Source: Candidatus Foliamicus numerosus (GTDB taxonomy: Bacteria; Pseudomonadota; Gammaproteobacteria; Steroidobacterales; Foliamicaceae). From it: DNA of 64,000 nt. Below are positions 35,054-44,908 of the stretch, one piece after another (positions within the stretch are counted from its first letter, which is position 1; every line of letters begins with the position of its first letter). The notes below the pieces were generated by a model. That model did not search any database. It saw nothing but the letters and a program-made list of their open reading frames with translations, and was not told the origin of the DNA. The position numbers were made by a program, and so were the translations under genes. The stretch lies in NCBI GenBank assembly GCA_028285945.1, contig JAPYNE010000023.1, forward strand, positions 24,333 through 88,332. The letters run 5' to 3'.

Positions 35054-35086
35054 GGAGGGTTGGCGCAAAGCCATCGGTGCTCCGCA

Positions 35087-35572
35087 ATGATCCAAGGTAT
35101 AGCGGAAGAGGAGCTGGAGTGGTTCGTGTACCGGGAGGCGCAGCTGATCGATGAGAAGCGGCTGGATGAGTGGTACGGGCTGTTTGCGGAGGATGCGCTG
35201 TACTGGATGCCGCTGGTGCGCGGGCAGACCGATCCGCACAGCCACACGTCGCTGTTCTGCGAGGACAAATTCCTGCTCAAGGTGCGCATCGAGCGGCTGA
35301 AGGACCCGCTGTCGCATTCGCAGCAGCAGCCGAGCTTCTGCCAGCATGTGCTGCAACGCCCGGAAGTGGTCGGGCGCGACCGCGATGCGGGCGAGTATGC
35401 GTTGCGCACCCCCTTCGTCTATCTCGAAACGCGGCTGGATGAGCAGTTCGTTCTTGGCGGCGTCGCGCACCATGATCTTCGCCGCGAGGATGGGCGCCTG
35501 AAGATTGCCGTCAAGCGCATCGAGCTGCTGAATCGCGACGCGGCGCTGCCGTCCATACAGCTCTTTTTGTGA
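35087..35572 (+). CDS. ring-hydroxylating oxygenase, beta subunit
   Basis: A 161-residue small subunit with the SnoaL/NTF2-like fold of aromatic-ring dioxygenases. It starts IAEEELEWFVYREAQLIDEK and contains RLDEWYGLFAEDALYWMP, and the terminal strand VKRIELLNRDAAL is typical. ATG 35087 agrees with the family start; the open frame before it only reads through repeats. It would form the structural half of an alpha3beta3 oxygenase with the product of 33271-34605. Its stop overlaps the GTG of the ligase gene. Confidence 0.9.
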   Translation: MIQGIAEEELEWFVYREAQLIDEKRLDEWYGLFAEDALYWMPLVRGQTDPHSHTSLFCEDKFLLKVRIERLKDPLSHSQQQPSFCQHVLQRPEVVGRDRDAGEYALRTPFVYLETRLDEQFVLGGVAHHDLRREDGRLKIAVKRIELLNRDAALPSIQLFL

Positions 35573-37221
35573 GCGCCGCCGCCTCCGGCACCGTGGCGCG
35601 CAGGCTGGAGGATGCGGCGCGGCGGCATGGCGGGAGGCCATTTCTCCGCATGACGCGGGACACGGCCGGGCGTACGGGCATCGAGGCGGGCGACTTGAGT
35701 TACACCCAGGCTTGGGGCCGCACGCAGGCGTTGATCGGCAAGCTCGAGGCGCTTGCTAAAGGCGCTCCGCAGCGTGTGGCGCTGCTGCTGGAGAACCGCC
35801 CGGAGATGTTCCTGCACTGGTTGGCGCTGAATGCGCTGGGCGTATCAGCGGTGCCGCTGAATCCGGCCTGGCGCTCGGCGGAGCTTGGCTATGCGCTGGC
35901 GCACAGCGAAGCGCGGCTGGTGATTGCTCTGCCGGAACGGGTGGCCGAACTGCGGGAGGCGGCGCAGGCGGAAGGGCTGGATGTGCCGGTGCGCGCGCCG
36001 GGCGAGGCGTTGCCTGAACTGCGGTCGCTGTCCGGGACTGATCGGCAGTCCGAGGAGGCCGCCGATCGGGAATGCGCGCTCCTCTACACCTCGGGGACCA
36101 CAGGCCGGCCCAAGGGCTGCATGCTCAGCAACCGCTATTTCACGATGATGGGCGAGTGGTACGCCGCGCTCGGCGGCTTGTGCGCGCTGGACGAGACGGG
36201 GGATTGCCTGATCACGCCGCTTCCCATGCACCATATGAACGCCATGGCCTGCTCCACCATGGCGATGCTGGCCAACGGCGGTTGCATCGTGCCGCTGGAC
36301 CGGTTTCATCCGCGAAGCTGGTGGCGGGAAGTGAGCGAATCGCAAGCGACCATCGTTCACTATCTGGGCGTGATGCCGGCGATTCTGCTCAAGCTGGAAG
36401 AAGATCCGGCTGAGCGTCGTCACCGCGTGCGTTTCGGGTTCGGCGCCGGGGTAGGCGGTCGCCAGCATGCGCCGTTCGAGGAGCGCTTCGGGTTTCCGCT
36501 GGTGGAGGCTTGGGCAATGACCGAGAGCGGTGCCGGCGCCGCGATCGTCGCGAACCATGAGCCCCGCAAGCGGGGCTCCGCCTGTTTCGGCCGGCCATTG
36601 CCGGCGGTGGATGTGCGGATCGTCGATCGCCAGGCGAACGATGCGAGGGCCGATCAGCCCGGCGAGTTATGGGTCCGCCATGCGGGCAGCGACCCCCGGC
36701 GGGGCTTTTTCTCGGGCTACTTCAGGGACGCGGCGGCCACCGCCGCCGCTTGGGACGGCGGCTGGTTTCATACCGGCGACATCGTGGCGCGCGACGCTGA
36801 AGGCGACATGCGCTTCATCGACCGCAAGAGCAACATGATCCGGCGCAGCGGCGAGAACATTGCCGCCGTGGAGGTCGAAGAAGTGTTGGCCGAGCACGCC
36901 GCCGTCGCCGAGGCCGGCGTTGCGGCCGTGCCCGACGAAATCCGCGGAGACGAGGTGTTTGCCTGCATCCGATTGAAGCCCGGAAGCGTGGGTTCCGGCA
37001 CCGCGCAATCGCTGGCAGAGGCCCTTGTGCGTATTTGCCTTAAGCGGCTTGCCTACTTCAAGGCGCCCGGCTACGTCGCGTTTGTGGACGCCTTGCCCCG
37101 CACTGCAACGGAGAAGCTCGACCGCGCGGCGCTCAAATCGCTGGCTATGGAGCTTCTGGACCGCGCCGGCTGCCTCGATACGCGCCCGCTGAAACGGCCT
37201 GTCCCGTCGCAAGCAGCATGA
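35569..37221 (+). CDS. acyl-CoA synthetase / AMP-dependent ligase
   Basis: A 550-residue ANL-superfamily ligase that activates a carboxylic acid to its CoA thioester through an acyl-adenylate. Motifs: ALLYTSGTTGRPKGCMLS (AMP binding, about residue 172), VEAWAMTESGAG, GWFHTGDIVARDAEG with the hinge FIDRKSNMIRRSGENI, and the catalytic Lys in RTATEKLDRAAL. GTG at 35569 overlaps the stop of the beta subunit, implying coupling. In context the substrate is probably the acid handled by the oxygenase, but nothing in the sequence names it. Confidence 0.92.
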   Translation: MSAAASGTVARRLEDAARRHGGRPFLRMTRDTAGRTGIEAGDLSYTQAWGRTQALIGKLEALAKGAPQRVALLLENRPEMFLHWLALNALGVSAVPLNPAWRSAELGYALAHSEARLVIALPERVAELREAAQAEGLDVPVRAPGEALPELRSLSGTDRQSEEAADRECALLYTSGTTGRPKGCMLSNRYFTMMGEWYAALGGLCALDETGDCLITPLPMHHMNAMACSTMAMLANGGCIVPLDRFHPRSWWREVSESQATIVHYLGVMPAILLKLEEDPAERRHRVRFGFGAGVGGRQHAPFEERFGFPLVEAWAMTESGAGAAIVANHEPRKRGSACFGRPLPAVDVRIVDRQANDARADQPGELWVRHAGSDPRRGFFSGYFRDAAATAAAWDGGWFHTGDIVARDAEGDMRFIDRKSNMIRRSGENIAAVEVEEVLAEHAAVAEAGVAAVPDEIRGDEVFACIRLKPGSVGSGTAQSLAEALVRICLKRLAYFKAPGYVAFVDALPRTATEKLDRAALKSLAMELLDRAGCLDTRPLKRPVPSQAA

Positions 37222-37264
37222 CCGCCGCGCCGAGAAAGAAGGCGCCCTGCCTTCCTGGAGCGCC

Positions 37265-38428
37265 ATGAGCCGCACAAGCTACGAGGGCGTTGCGCTGGCC
37301 GTGCCGGTGACCATCCCATACCGGCGCTATTCGACGCGCGACGCGCACTGGTGGATCGCCCAGGCGCTGGCCGCGCTGCTCAAGGCCGGCGGGCTGAAAA
37401 AGGGCGATATCGACGGCCTGGGCATATCCAGCTTCACGCTCGGCCCGGACACCGCCGTGGGCCTCACGCAGCACCTGGGAATGACGCTGCGCTGGCTGGA
37501 CCACGTGCCCATGGGCGGCGCTTCCGGCGTGGTCTGCCTGCGGCGGGCCGCCCGCGCGGTGCAGGCAGGCGACGCGGAGATCATTGCCTGCATCGCTGGC
37601 GACACCAATCATGTGGATACGTTTCGCCGCACCCTTTCGACCTTCAGCCGCTTCGCCCAGGATGCCGTTTATCCGTATGGATCGGGCGGGCCCAACGCCA
37701 GCTTCGCCTTTATCACCGACTGGTGGATGCGTCAGCACGGCGTTCGGCGCGAGGACTTCGGCAAGCTGTGCGTGGCGCAGCGGCGCAACGCCATGGATAA
37801 TCCCCACGCGCTGCTTCGCAAACCGCTCGATCTGGAGGCGTATCTCGGCGCGCGGGTGATCGCCGAGCCGCTGCATCTGTTCGATTGCGTCATGCCCTGC
37901 GCCGGCGCGGACGGCTTTCTTGTGATGACGGCGGAGCGTGCCGAGGCCCTGGGGCTGGACTCGGCCCGGCTGCTGGGCGCGATCGAGCGGCATAATGCGT
38001 TTCCCGACGACCCGGTGCAGATGCGCGGCGGCTGGACGCTGGACCGCGATGAACTGTGGGCGCAGGCTGGCGCGGGTCCTAACGAAATGGACTTCTTCCA
38101 AGCCTACGACGACTACCCGGTCATCACGCTGATGCAGCTCGAAGGGCTGGGATTCTGCCCCCCGGGCGAAGGCGCGGCATTCATCCGCGAGCATGAATTC
38201 GCCTATGACGGCGACTGCCCTTTGAACACCTGCGGCGGCCAGTTATCGATGGGCCAGGCCGGCGCCGCCGGCGGATTCCTGGGGCTGGTGGAGGCGTTGC
38301 GCCAGCTGCTGCGCCGCCCGCTAGGCCAGCAGGTGGCGGACGCTGCACGCGGCGCTGTCTCCGGTTTCGGCATGATTAACTACGATCGCGGCCTATGCAG
38401 CGCAGCCGCCGTCCTAGCGCGCCCATGA
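37265..38428 (+). CDS. thiolase-family (SCP-x-like) protein
   Basis: A 387-residue thiolase-superfamily protein of the SCP-x/lipid-transfer branch. Conserved parts are MGGASGVVCLRRAARAVQAG at the position of the nucleophile loop, PYGSGGPNASFAF and the C-terminal NTCGGQLSMGQAGAAGG with a Cys. The usual thiolase nucleophile sequence (CSSG-type) is not present as such, so catalysis may differ or need a partner DUF35 protein. Exactly such a DUF35 domain is encoded by the next gene, as is usual for this branch. The role is probably thiolytic or retro-aldol cleavage in side-chain degradation. Confidence 0.85.
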   Translation: MSRTSYEGVALAVPVTIPYRRYSTRDAHWWIAQALAALLKAGGLKKGDIDGLGISSFTLGPDTAVGLTQHLGMTLRWLDHVPMGGASGVVCLRRAARAVQAGDAEIIACIAGDTNHVDTFRRTLSTFSRFAQDAVYPYGSGGPNASFAFITDWWMRQHGVRREDFGKLCVAQRRNAMDNPHALLRKPLDLEAYLGARVIAEPLHLFDCVMPCAGADGFLVMTAERAEALGLDSARLLGAIERHNAFPDDPVQMRGGWTLDRDELWAQAGAGPNEMDFFQAYDDYPVITLMQLEGLGFCPPGEGAAFIREHEFAYDGDCPLNTCGGQLSMGQAGAAGGFLGLVEALRQLLRRPLGQQVADAARGAVSGFGMINYDRGLCSAAAVLARP

Positions 38429-38456
38429 CCGCTCGTTCATTCGCTTCGATCCCGCC

Positions 38457-38575
38457 TGTTCCTGCCCCTTCCTTCCGGGAGACGCATGAACCCATCCATG
38501 GGGCTTGCTTCGTTCGCGCCGGGACATCGGCGCTCACCCTGCCTCCGATACTCCCGGAAGGAAGGGGCAGGAACA
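38457..38575 (+). repeat. palindromic element D1 (forward core, variant hairpin 2)
   Basis: Arms 38457-38481 and 38551-38575 are perfect reverse complements over 25 bases. The 69-base core starts with the reference ACGCATGAA and hairpin CCCATCCATGGG. Its second hairpin is replaced by a different one (GCGCCG-GGACAT-CGGCGC) followed by a remnant of the usual end (CCGATA). It lies in the gap after the thiolase-like gene. Confidence 0.82.
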
Positions 38576-38677
38576 AGCTACGGGGATGCGTGAAGCCGAG
38601 ATGCCTTGGCAGCGCGTGCTGTCCGGCGGCGTGCGGGGGTTATCGCCAGCGAGCAAGACGAGCCAACGCCGGCGTGA

Positions 38678-38785
38678 GCCCTTTCTCCGCCCCTTTCCCG
38701 CGGGAGTGTCGGCGGCAGGACAGCCGCCGCCAAGCCCCATGGACGGGTTCATGCGTCTCCCGCGGGAAAGGGGCGGAGAAAGGGC
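38678..38785 (-). repeat. palindromic element D2 (reverse core, 29-bp perfect arms)
   Basis: Arms 38678-38706 and 38757-38785 pair at 29 of 29 positions. The 50-base core is the reference core in reverse orientation (TGTCGGCGG ... TTCATGCGT), with one change in hairpin 1 (ATGGACGGG, a wobble pair). It forms an opposed pair with D1 about 100 bases away. Together they occupy most of the 408-base gap before the DUF35-SDR gene; the remainder has no visible feature. Confidence 0.87.
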
Positions 38786-38836
38786 GAGGGAAGCACGTTC
38801 CGAATCAGGCGAAGGCAACCAGCGGCTTGGTGCGAT

Positions 38837-40087
38837 ATGCGGGCTAAACCTCCGCTTAAGAACCCCATCCTGCGCACGCGCCAAGCGCTCACGCCGCCGA
38901 TGCCGCGCAGCCGCGTGGCGCTGGAGTTGACGGCGCGCGCCGCAGAAGGCCGGTTCGCCCTTCAGCGTTGCGAGTCCTGCGGCCAAGTGCAGTACCCGCC
39001 GGCGGACTGTTGCCGGGCATGCCTTTCCGAGGAGCTGCTCTGGGCGCCGATGTCGGGCCGCGGCGAGCTGCTGGCGCATACCACCCTGCACCACAGCAAT
39101 GATCCCTTCTATCGCGAGCGCTTGCCTTGGAAACTGGGATTGATCCGGCTTGAGGAAGGGCCGGTGGCGGTGGCGCATCTGCATCAGGACTGCGCGCCGC
39201 CGCCCGCCTCGGTGCGCGTTACGGCTAAACTGGACAAGGCGGGGCGCGGCGTTCTGGTGGCGCTGCCCGCCGGCGAATCCCAATCCATGCAAACAGATCC
39301 GCGCCACAACGAGTTTTCCTGCGATCCGCAATTTCGCAAGGTTCTGGTCACCGATGGCAAGAGCCGCGTGGGTCAGGCGCTGGTGCATGCGCTGGCGGAG
39401 GCCGGCGCCGCCGTGATCTGGGCGGGACAGGCCGAGCCGTGGAAGAGATACGCCGGCCAGGATGCGGTCGAGAAACTGGGTGCCGTGACCGTGGTGCCGC
39501 TGGACTTGACTGACGAACGCGGCGTGAACCGCATCGGCGCGGAACTCGGCGGGCGCGTGGACATCCTCATCAACAACGCCGAGCTGCACCGCACCGAAGG
39601 CATCGCCAGTCGCGGCGGCGCGGAACTCGCCCGCCGCGAAATGGAGGTCAACTACTTAGGGTTGCTGCGCCTGGCCCAGGCTTTCGGCCCGGCCATGCGC
39701 GCCCGCGGCGCCGATGGCGGCTCTTCGGCAACGGCTTGGGTGAACCTGCTGAGCGTGTACGCACTGAGCAACTACCCGCCCCAAGGCACTTATTCGGCCT
39801 CCAAAGCGGCGGCGCTGTCGTTATCGCAATGCCTGCGTGCCGAGATGCAGGGCGCGGGCATCCGGGTGATGAACGTGTTTCCCGGCCCCATCGACGAGGA
39901 GTGGAATCAGCCCCTTCCGCCGCCGAAGCTGGCGCCGGAACGGTTGGCCCGCGACATCGTGAACGGTTTGCGCGACGGCATCGAGGATCTGTATCCAGGC
40001 GATGTGGCGCGCGAATGGGTTGAGCGCTGGCGCCAGAACCCCAAGGTTCTGGAGCGGGAACTGGCTATGGAATCGGCAGCCGGATGA
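38837..40087 (+). CDS. DUF35 zinc-ribbon/OB-fold protein fused to short-chain dehydrogenase
   Basis: A 416-residue two-domain protein. Residues about 22-145 are a DUF35 acyl-CoA-associated domain: a zinc ribbon (LQRCESCGQVQYPPADCCRA, CxxC...CxxC) and an OB-fold (GELLAHTTLHHSNDPFY). Residues about 168-416 are an SDR with catalytic YSASK and a Ser two strands before. The cofactor loop reads TDGKSRVG instead of TGxxxGxG and the NNAG motif reads NNAE, so cofactor binding may be altered. DUF35 proteins normally pair with thiolase-like proteins, and one is encoded just upstream. ATG 38837 is weak in Shine-Dalgarno; ATG 38900 is an alternative start. Confidence 0.86.
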   Translation: MRAKPPLKNPILRTRQALTPPMPRSRVALELTARAAEGRFALQRCESCGQVQYPPADCCRACLSEELLWAPMSGRGELLAHTTLHHSNDPFYRERLPWKLGLIRLEEGPVAVAHLHQDCAPPPASVRVTAKLDKAGRGVLVALPAGESQSMQTDPRHNEFSCDPQFRKVLVTDGKSRVGQALVHALAEAGAAVIWAGQAEPWKRYAGQDAVEKLGAVTVVPLDLTDERGVNRIGAELGGRVDILINNAELHRTEGIASRGGAELARREMEVNYLGLLRLAQAFGPAMRARGADGGSSATAWVNLLSVYALSNYPPQGTYSASKAAALSLSQCLRAEMQGAGIRVMNVFPGPIDEEWNQPLPPPKLAPERLARDIVNGLRDGIEDLYPGDVAREWVERWRQNPKVLERELAMESAAG

Positions 40088-40812
40088 GCGGGCAGCGAGT
40101 CTGGCTGACGGGCGCGAGCTCCGGCATTGGCGCCCGTCTCGTGGAAATGCTGGCGGAGCAGGGAAGCGAGGTGATTTGCTTCTCACGCCGGCCTGCAGCC
40201 GCCGGTTCCGCCATGGTGAAGTCGATAGCGGTGGACCTTGCCGATCCAAAGGCAACGCGGCAGGCCTTCGAGGAGGCCGCCTTGAGCCTTCCGGCCAACC
40301 GGCTGGTGCATAACGCCGGCGCGATTCGGGAAAGGCCGCTGCCGGAGGTCACGCAGGGCGACATGGACGCGCTGGCGCGCCTGCATATGGGCGCCGCGGT
40401 GGCGATGGCGCAAGCCAATCTCGATTGCATGCGCGAGGCCGGCTGGGGCCGCATCGTGCTTATGTCCAGCCGTGCGGTCGTGGGACTGGCCAAACGCACC
40501 GCCTACGCGTCCACCAAGGCGGGCATGCTGGGCTTGGCGCGCACCTGGGCGCTGGAATTGGCGCCGCTGAAGGTGACCGCCAACGTGATCCTGCCTGGCC
40601 CGATTGCCGAAACCGAAATGTTCGACGACATCGCGCCGCCCGGCAGCCGGCGCGCCGCGCAATTGGCTGCCTCGATTCCGATTGGGCGCCTCGGCCGCCC
40701 CGGGGATGTCGCAAGGGCGGCGTTGTTCTTCCTCGACCGCGCCAACGGCTATGTGACAGGGCAGGCCCTGTATGTTTGCGGCGGCACTTCCGCAGGTTCA
40801 TTAACGCTGTGA
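40084..40812 (+). CDS. short-chain dehydrogenase/reductase
   Basis: A 242-residue canonical SDR. Cofactor motif LTGASSGIGARLVEM is at the N-terminus, NAGAIRERPL is the NAG motif, the catalytic Ser and Tyr/Lys are in IVLMSSRAVVG and YASTKAGMLG, and the end matches LFFLDRANGYVTGQALYVCGG. Ser or Ala after the Rossmann strand does not settle NAD versus NADP use. It overlaps the DUF35-SDR stop by 4 bases and its own stop overlaps the cyclase start, so it is tightly coupled within the catabolic operon. It likely oxidises a dihydrodiol or hydroxyacyl-CoA. Confidence 0.93.
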   Translation: MSGQRVWLTGASSGIGARLVEMLAEQGSEVICFSRRPAAAGSAMVKSIAVDLADPKATRQAFEEAALSLPANRLVHNAGAIRERPLPEVTQGDMDALARLHMGAAVAMAQANLDCMREAGWGRIVLMSSRAVVGLAKRTAYASTKAGMLGLARTWALELAPLKVTANVILPGPIAETEMFDDIAPPGSRRAAQLAASIPIGRLGRPGDVARAALFFLDRANGYVTGQALYVCGGTSAGSLTL

Positions 40813-41591
40813 ACGAGGTGCTTGAGGCGCTGCTTGCGGGCCTCGCGGCGGACCAGCTCAAGGTCGTTGACCTGACGCACACGCTCAGCCCCTCCTTCCC
40901 CCAGCTCAGCCTGCCGCCGGAAATGGGCCAGGCGCTGCCTTACCGCAGCGAAGAAATTTCACGCTACGATTCCCGCGGCCCCGCTTGGTACTGGAATAAC
41001 TTCACGCTGTGCGAGCACACGGGAACGCACTTCGACGCGCCCATCCACTGGGTTTCCGGGCGCGAACTGCCCAATAACTCCGTCGATACGATTCCGCCCG
41101 AGCGCATGATCGCGCCGGCCTGCGTCATCGACTGCGCCGCGGACGCTGAACGCGATGCCGATTTCCTGCTGACCCGCGAGCGCTTGGAGCAATGGGAAGC
41201 CGCGCACGGTGAGATTCCCGCAGGTGCTTGGGTGCTGATGCATACCGGCTGGGCGCGCCGCGTCAACGATCCGGTTGCCTTTCAGAACTACGACGACACC
41301 GGGCAGCACACGCCGGGGCCGGACGTGGCCTGCGTGCGCTTCATGGTTGATGAGCGCAACGTGCTCGGCTTCGGCACCGAGACCATCGGCACCGACAGCG
41401 GCCAAGCGCAGCGGTTGAACCCCCCGTACCCCTGCCACTACTACATGCACGGAGCCGGCAAGTACGGCCTGCAATGCCTCAACAACCTCGACCAGCTTCC
41501 GCCCACCGGGGCGGTGCTGTTCGCTGCGCCCCTGAAGCTCGAGGAAGGCTCCGGCAGCCCTTTGCGCGTCCTTGCCTTAATCCCCGCCTGA
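40809..41591 (+). CDS. cyclase-family metal hydrolase (kynurenine formamidase-like)
   Basis: A 260-residue member of the cyclase family (Pfam Cyclase). The metal motif CEHTGTHFDAPIHW (HxGTHxDxPxH) is near residue 73, and GAWVLMHTGWARR and NVLGFGTETIGTDSG follow at typical positions. Members hydrolyse N-formylkynurenine or act on cyclic or isatin-like compounds. GTG 40809 overlaps the SDR stop. It is the last gene of the catabolic operon and may act on a ring-cleavage or lactone-like intermediate; the exact reaction is not evident. Confidence 0.88.
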   Translation: MNEVLEALLAGLAADQLKVVDLTHTLSPSFPQLSLPPEMGQALPYRSEEISRYDSRGPAWYWNNFTLCEHTGTHFDAPIHWVSGRELPNNSVDTIPPERMIAPACVIDCAADAERDADFLLTRERLEQWEAAHGEIPAGAWVLMHTGWARRVNDPVAFQNYDDTGQHTPGPDVACVRFMVDERNVLGFGTETIGTDSGQAQRLNPPYPCHYYMHGAGKYGLQCLNNLDQLPPTGAVLFAAPLKLEEGSGSPLRVLALIPA

Positions 41592-41713
41592 GCGCCCGCA
41601 GCGCCGGGATGCCGCATTGGCGCTCCTTATTCCGCCGTCCGAGTTGGCTGCTCGCGCTGCAACCGCATAGGAGATTGCGGTTGGCTCTGGTTTCTTTGGC
41701 TGAAGTCGGCGTT

Positions 41714-41825
41714 GGGGTCTTTTGCCGTAACCCTTCGTCCGGAAGACGCATGAACCCATCCATGGGGCTTGGCGGCGACTCCTGTCGCCGACACTTCCGG
41801 ACGAAGGGTTACGGCAAAAGACCCC
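41714..41825 (+). repeat. palindromic element E1 (forward core, 32-bp perfect arms)
   Basis: Arms 41714-41745 and 41794-41825 are reverse complements at all 32 positions, with an arm sequence (TCTTTTGCCGTAACCCTTCG) unique to this site. The 48-base core matches the reference except in hairpin 2, where CGGCGAC pairs with GTCGCCG instead of CGGCGGC with GCCGCCG: a compensated change. The innermost arm bases are GGAAG/CTTCC instead of GGGAG/CTCCC, again compensated. Confidence 0.9.
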
Positions 41826-41900
41826 GGTCACGTTTCGCTGCTTTTGCGCCGCCAGCCGTGCGGTGCGCGCCTGCCGCCTCTTCCTCTCCGCCAGCCGTGC

Positions 41901-42014
41901 GGGGCGTGGGCTTGATGTCTCTTCCCCAGGAGTGTCGGCGACAGGGATGTCGCCGCCAAGCCCCATGGATGGGTTCATGCGTCTCCTGGGGAAGAGACAT
42001 CAAGCCCACGCCCC
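41901..42014 (-). repeat. palindromic element E2 (reverse core, 32-bp perfect arms)
   Basis: Arms 41901-41932 and 41983-42014 pair at 32 of 32 positions, with a further site-specific arm sequence. The 50-base core is in reverse orientation; hairpin 2 is CGGCGACA/TGTCGCCG. It is opposed to E1 and ends 99 bases before thrS. Between E1 and E2 the word CCGCCAGCCGTGCGG occurs twice. The remaining bases of the 522-base cyclase-thrS gap hold no other feature I can support. Confidence 0.9.
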
Positions 42015-42113
42015 AACTCCAGCCCAACCCGACTCCAAGCCTAGCGAGGCCGCCAGACCCCCGAAACGCGATTTCGGAAGCCGGATTGGATGCCGCCCGC
42101 GTACAATCGCGGG

Positions 42114-44036
<1,923 letters not shown>

Positions 44037-44064
44037 CAGAACTAGCTTCCCGGAGGACATCAAT

Positions 44065-44586
44065 ATCGCTCAAAAGAAGCGGATTCTTCGCAACGAAGAA
44101 ATCGAAGCCTACGAGCTTCGGGTTATTGGCGAGGATTCCAGACAGATCGGCGTCATGAACCGCGAGGACGCCCTCCGCGCCGCAAGGGAGCGGGGGCTGG
44201 ACCTTGTGGAAGTTGATCCCAACGCCACGCCACCCGTTTGCAAGATACTCGACTACGGTCGCTACGTATTTGAGCAGAGCAAGCGGGCGCACGCGGCAAG
44301 GAAGAAGCAAAAGCAGATTCAGGTCAAAGAAATCAAGCTGCGGCCCGGCACGGACCAAGGCGACTACGACGTGAAGCTGCGCAACCTGCTGCGGTTTATC
44401 GAGCACGGCGACAAGACCAAGATCACCTTGCGCTTCCGCGGTCGGGAAATGGTGCACCAGGAACTGGGCGCCAAATTGCTGGACCGGGTGCGCGAGGATC
44501 TGAGCGAGGTTGCGATGGTCGAGCAGGAGCCCAAGCTGGAAGGCAGGCAGTTCCAGGGTGAAACGCGGCGTGACCACGCGCGCTAG
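44065..44586 (+). CDS. infC: translation initiation factor IF-3, C-terminally truncated, AUC start
   Basis: IF-3 binds the 30S subunit and checks start-codon selection. The only start consistent with the family N-terminus is ATC at 44065, 8 bases after a strong GGAGG. E. coli infC likewise uses a rare AUU start, which allows self-repression. The N-domain ([20 protein letters not shown]) and C-domain ([20 protein letters not shown]) are intact. After EGRQ, where other IF-3 proteins end with about ten residues of the MxMVLAPKK type, the frame runs into [11 protein letters not shown], which is rplT sequence read out of frame. The 3' end of infC is thus missing and the gene overlaps rplT by 29 bases. 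Confidence 0.93.
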   Translation: MAQKKRILRNEEIEAYELRVIGEDSRQIGVMNREDALRAARERGLDLVEVDPNATPPVCKILDYGRYVFEQSKRAHAARKKQKQIQVKEIKLRPGTDQGDYDVKLRNLLRFIEHGDKTKITLRFRGREMVHQELGAKLLDRVREDLSEVAMVEQEPKLEGRQFQGETRRDHAR

Positions 44587-44899
44587 GCATAAGAAGGTCC
44601 TGAAGAAGGCCAAGGGCTACCAAGGCGCTCGCAGCCGTTCGTACCGCGTGGCGCGCCAGGCGGTCACCAAGGCCGGTCAATACGCCTACCGCGACCGGCG
44701 CCAGCGCAAGCGCGTGTTCCGCGCGCTGTGGATTGCCCGCATCAACGCCGCTGCCCGGCTTAACGGGATTTCCTACAGCCGCTTCATGAGCGGGCTGCGA
44801 AAAGCGGGAATCGAGCTGGACCGCAAGGTTCTGGCTGATATCGCTGTACATCATCAGGAGGCATTTGCCGACCTGGCGAAGCGGGCCGTTGCGGCTTGA
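44558..44899 (+). CDS. rplT: ribosomal protein L20, start altered by deletion
   Basis: Large-subunit protein L20. The sequence [20 protein letters not shown] begins at what is normally residue 4. The usual M-A/P-R start and the intergenic region are gone. GTG 44558 is the only plausible start; a TTG at 44510 would read through infC. It gives 113 residues (normally about 117). The rest is well conserved ([32 protein letters not shown]). In nearly all bacteria rpmI (L35) lies between infC and rplT, but here the two genes overlap by 29 bases and rpmI is absent. Confidence 0.93.
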   Translation: MKRGVTTRARHKKVLKKAKGYQGARSRSYRVARQAVTKAGQYAYRDRRQRKRVFRALWIARINAAARLNGISYSRFMSGLRKAGIELDRKVLADIAVHHQEAFADLAKRAVAA

Positions 44900-44908
44900 T
44901 CCGCCTCC

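Noticed and set aside
17128-41790. Mini-gene in each forward core (GGGAG, ATG, then MNPSMGLGG...)
   Set aside because: The GGAG-ACGC-ATG layout looks like a ribosome site and start, but at locus A the frame stops after four codons and in G and C2 it is not kept. Substitutions preserve stems, not codons.
44510-44557. TTG start for L20 at 44510
   Set aside because: The extra residues are infC sequence in a wrong frame and not L20-like; GTG 44558 is adjacent to conserved residues.
44500-44600. A short hidden rpmI in another frame
   Set aside because: I looked for the conserved Lys-rich L35 start (MPKxKTxxxxxKRF) in all frames between infC and rplT; the two genes overlap and no such sequence fits.
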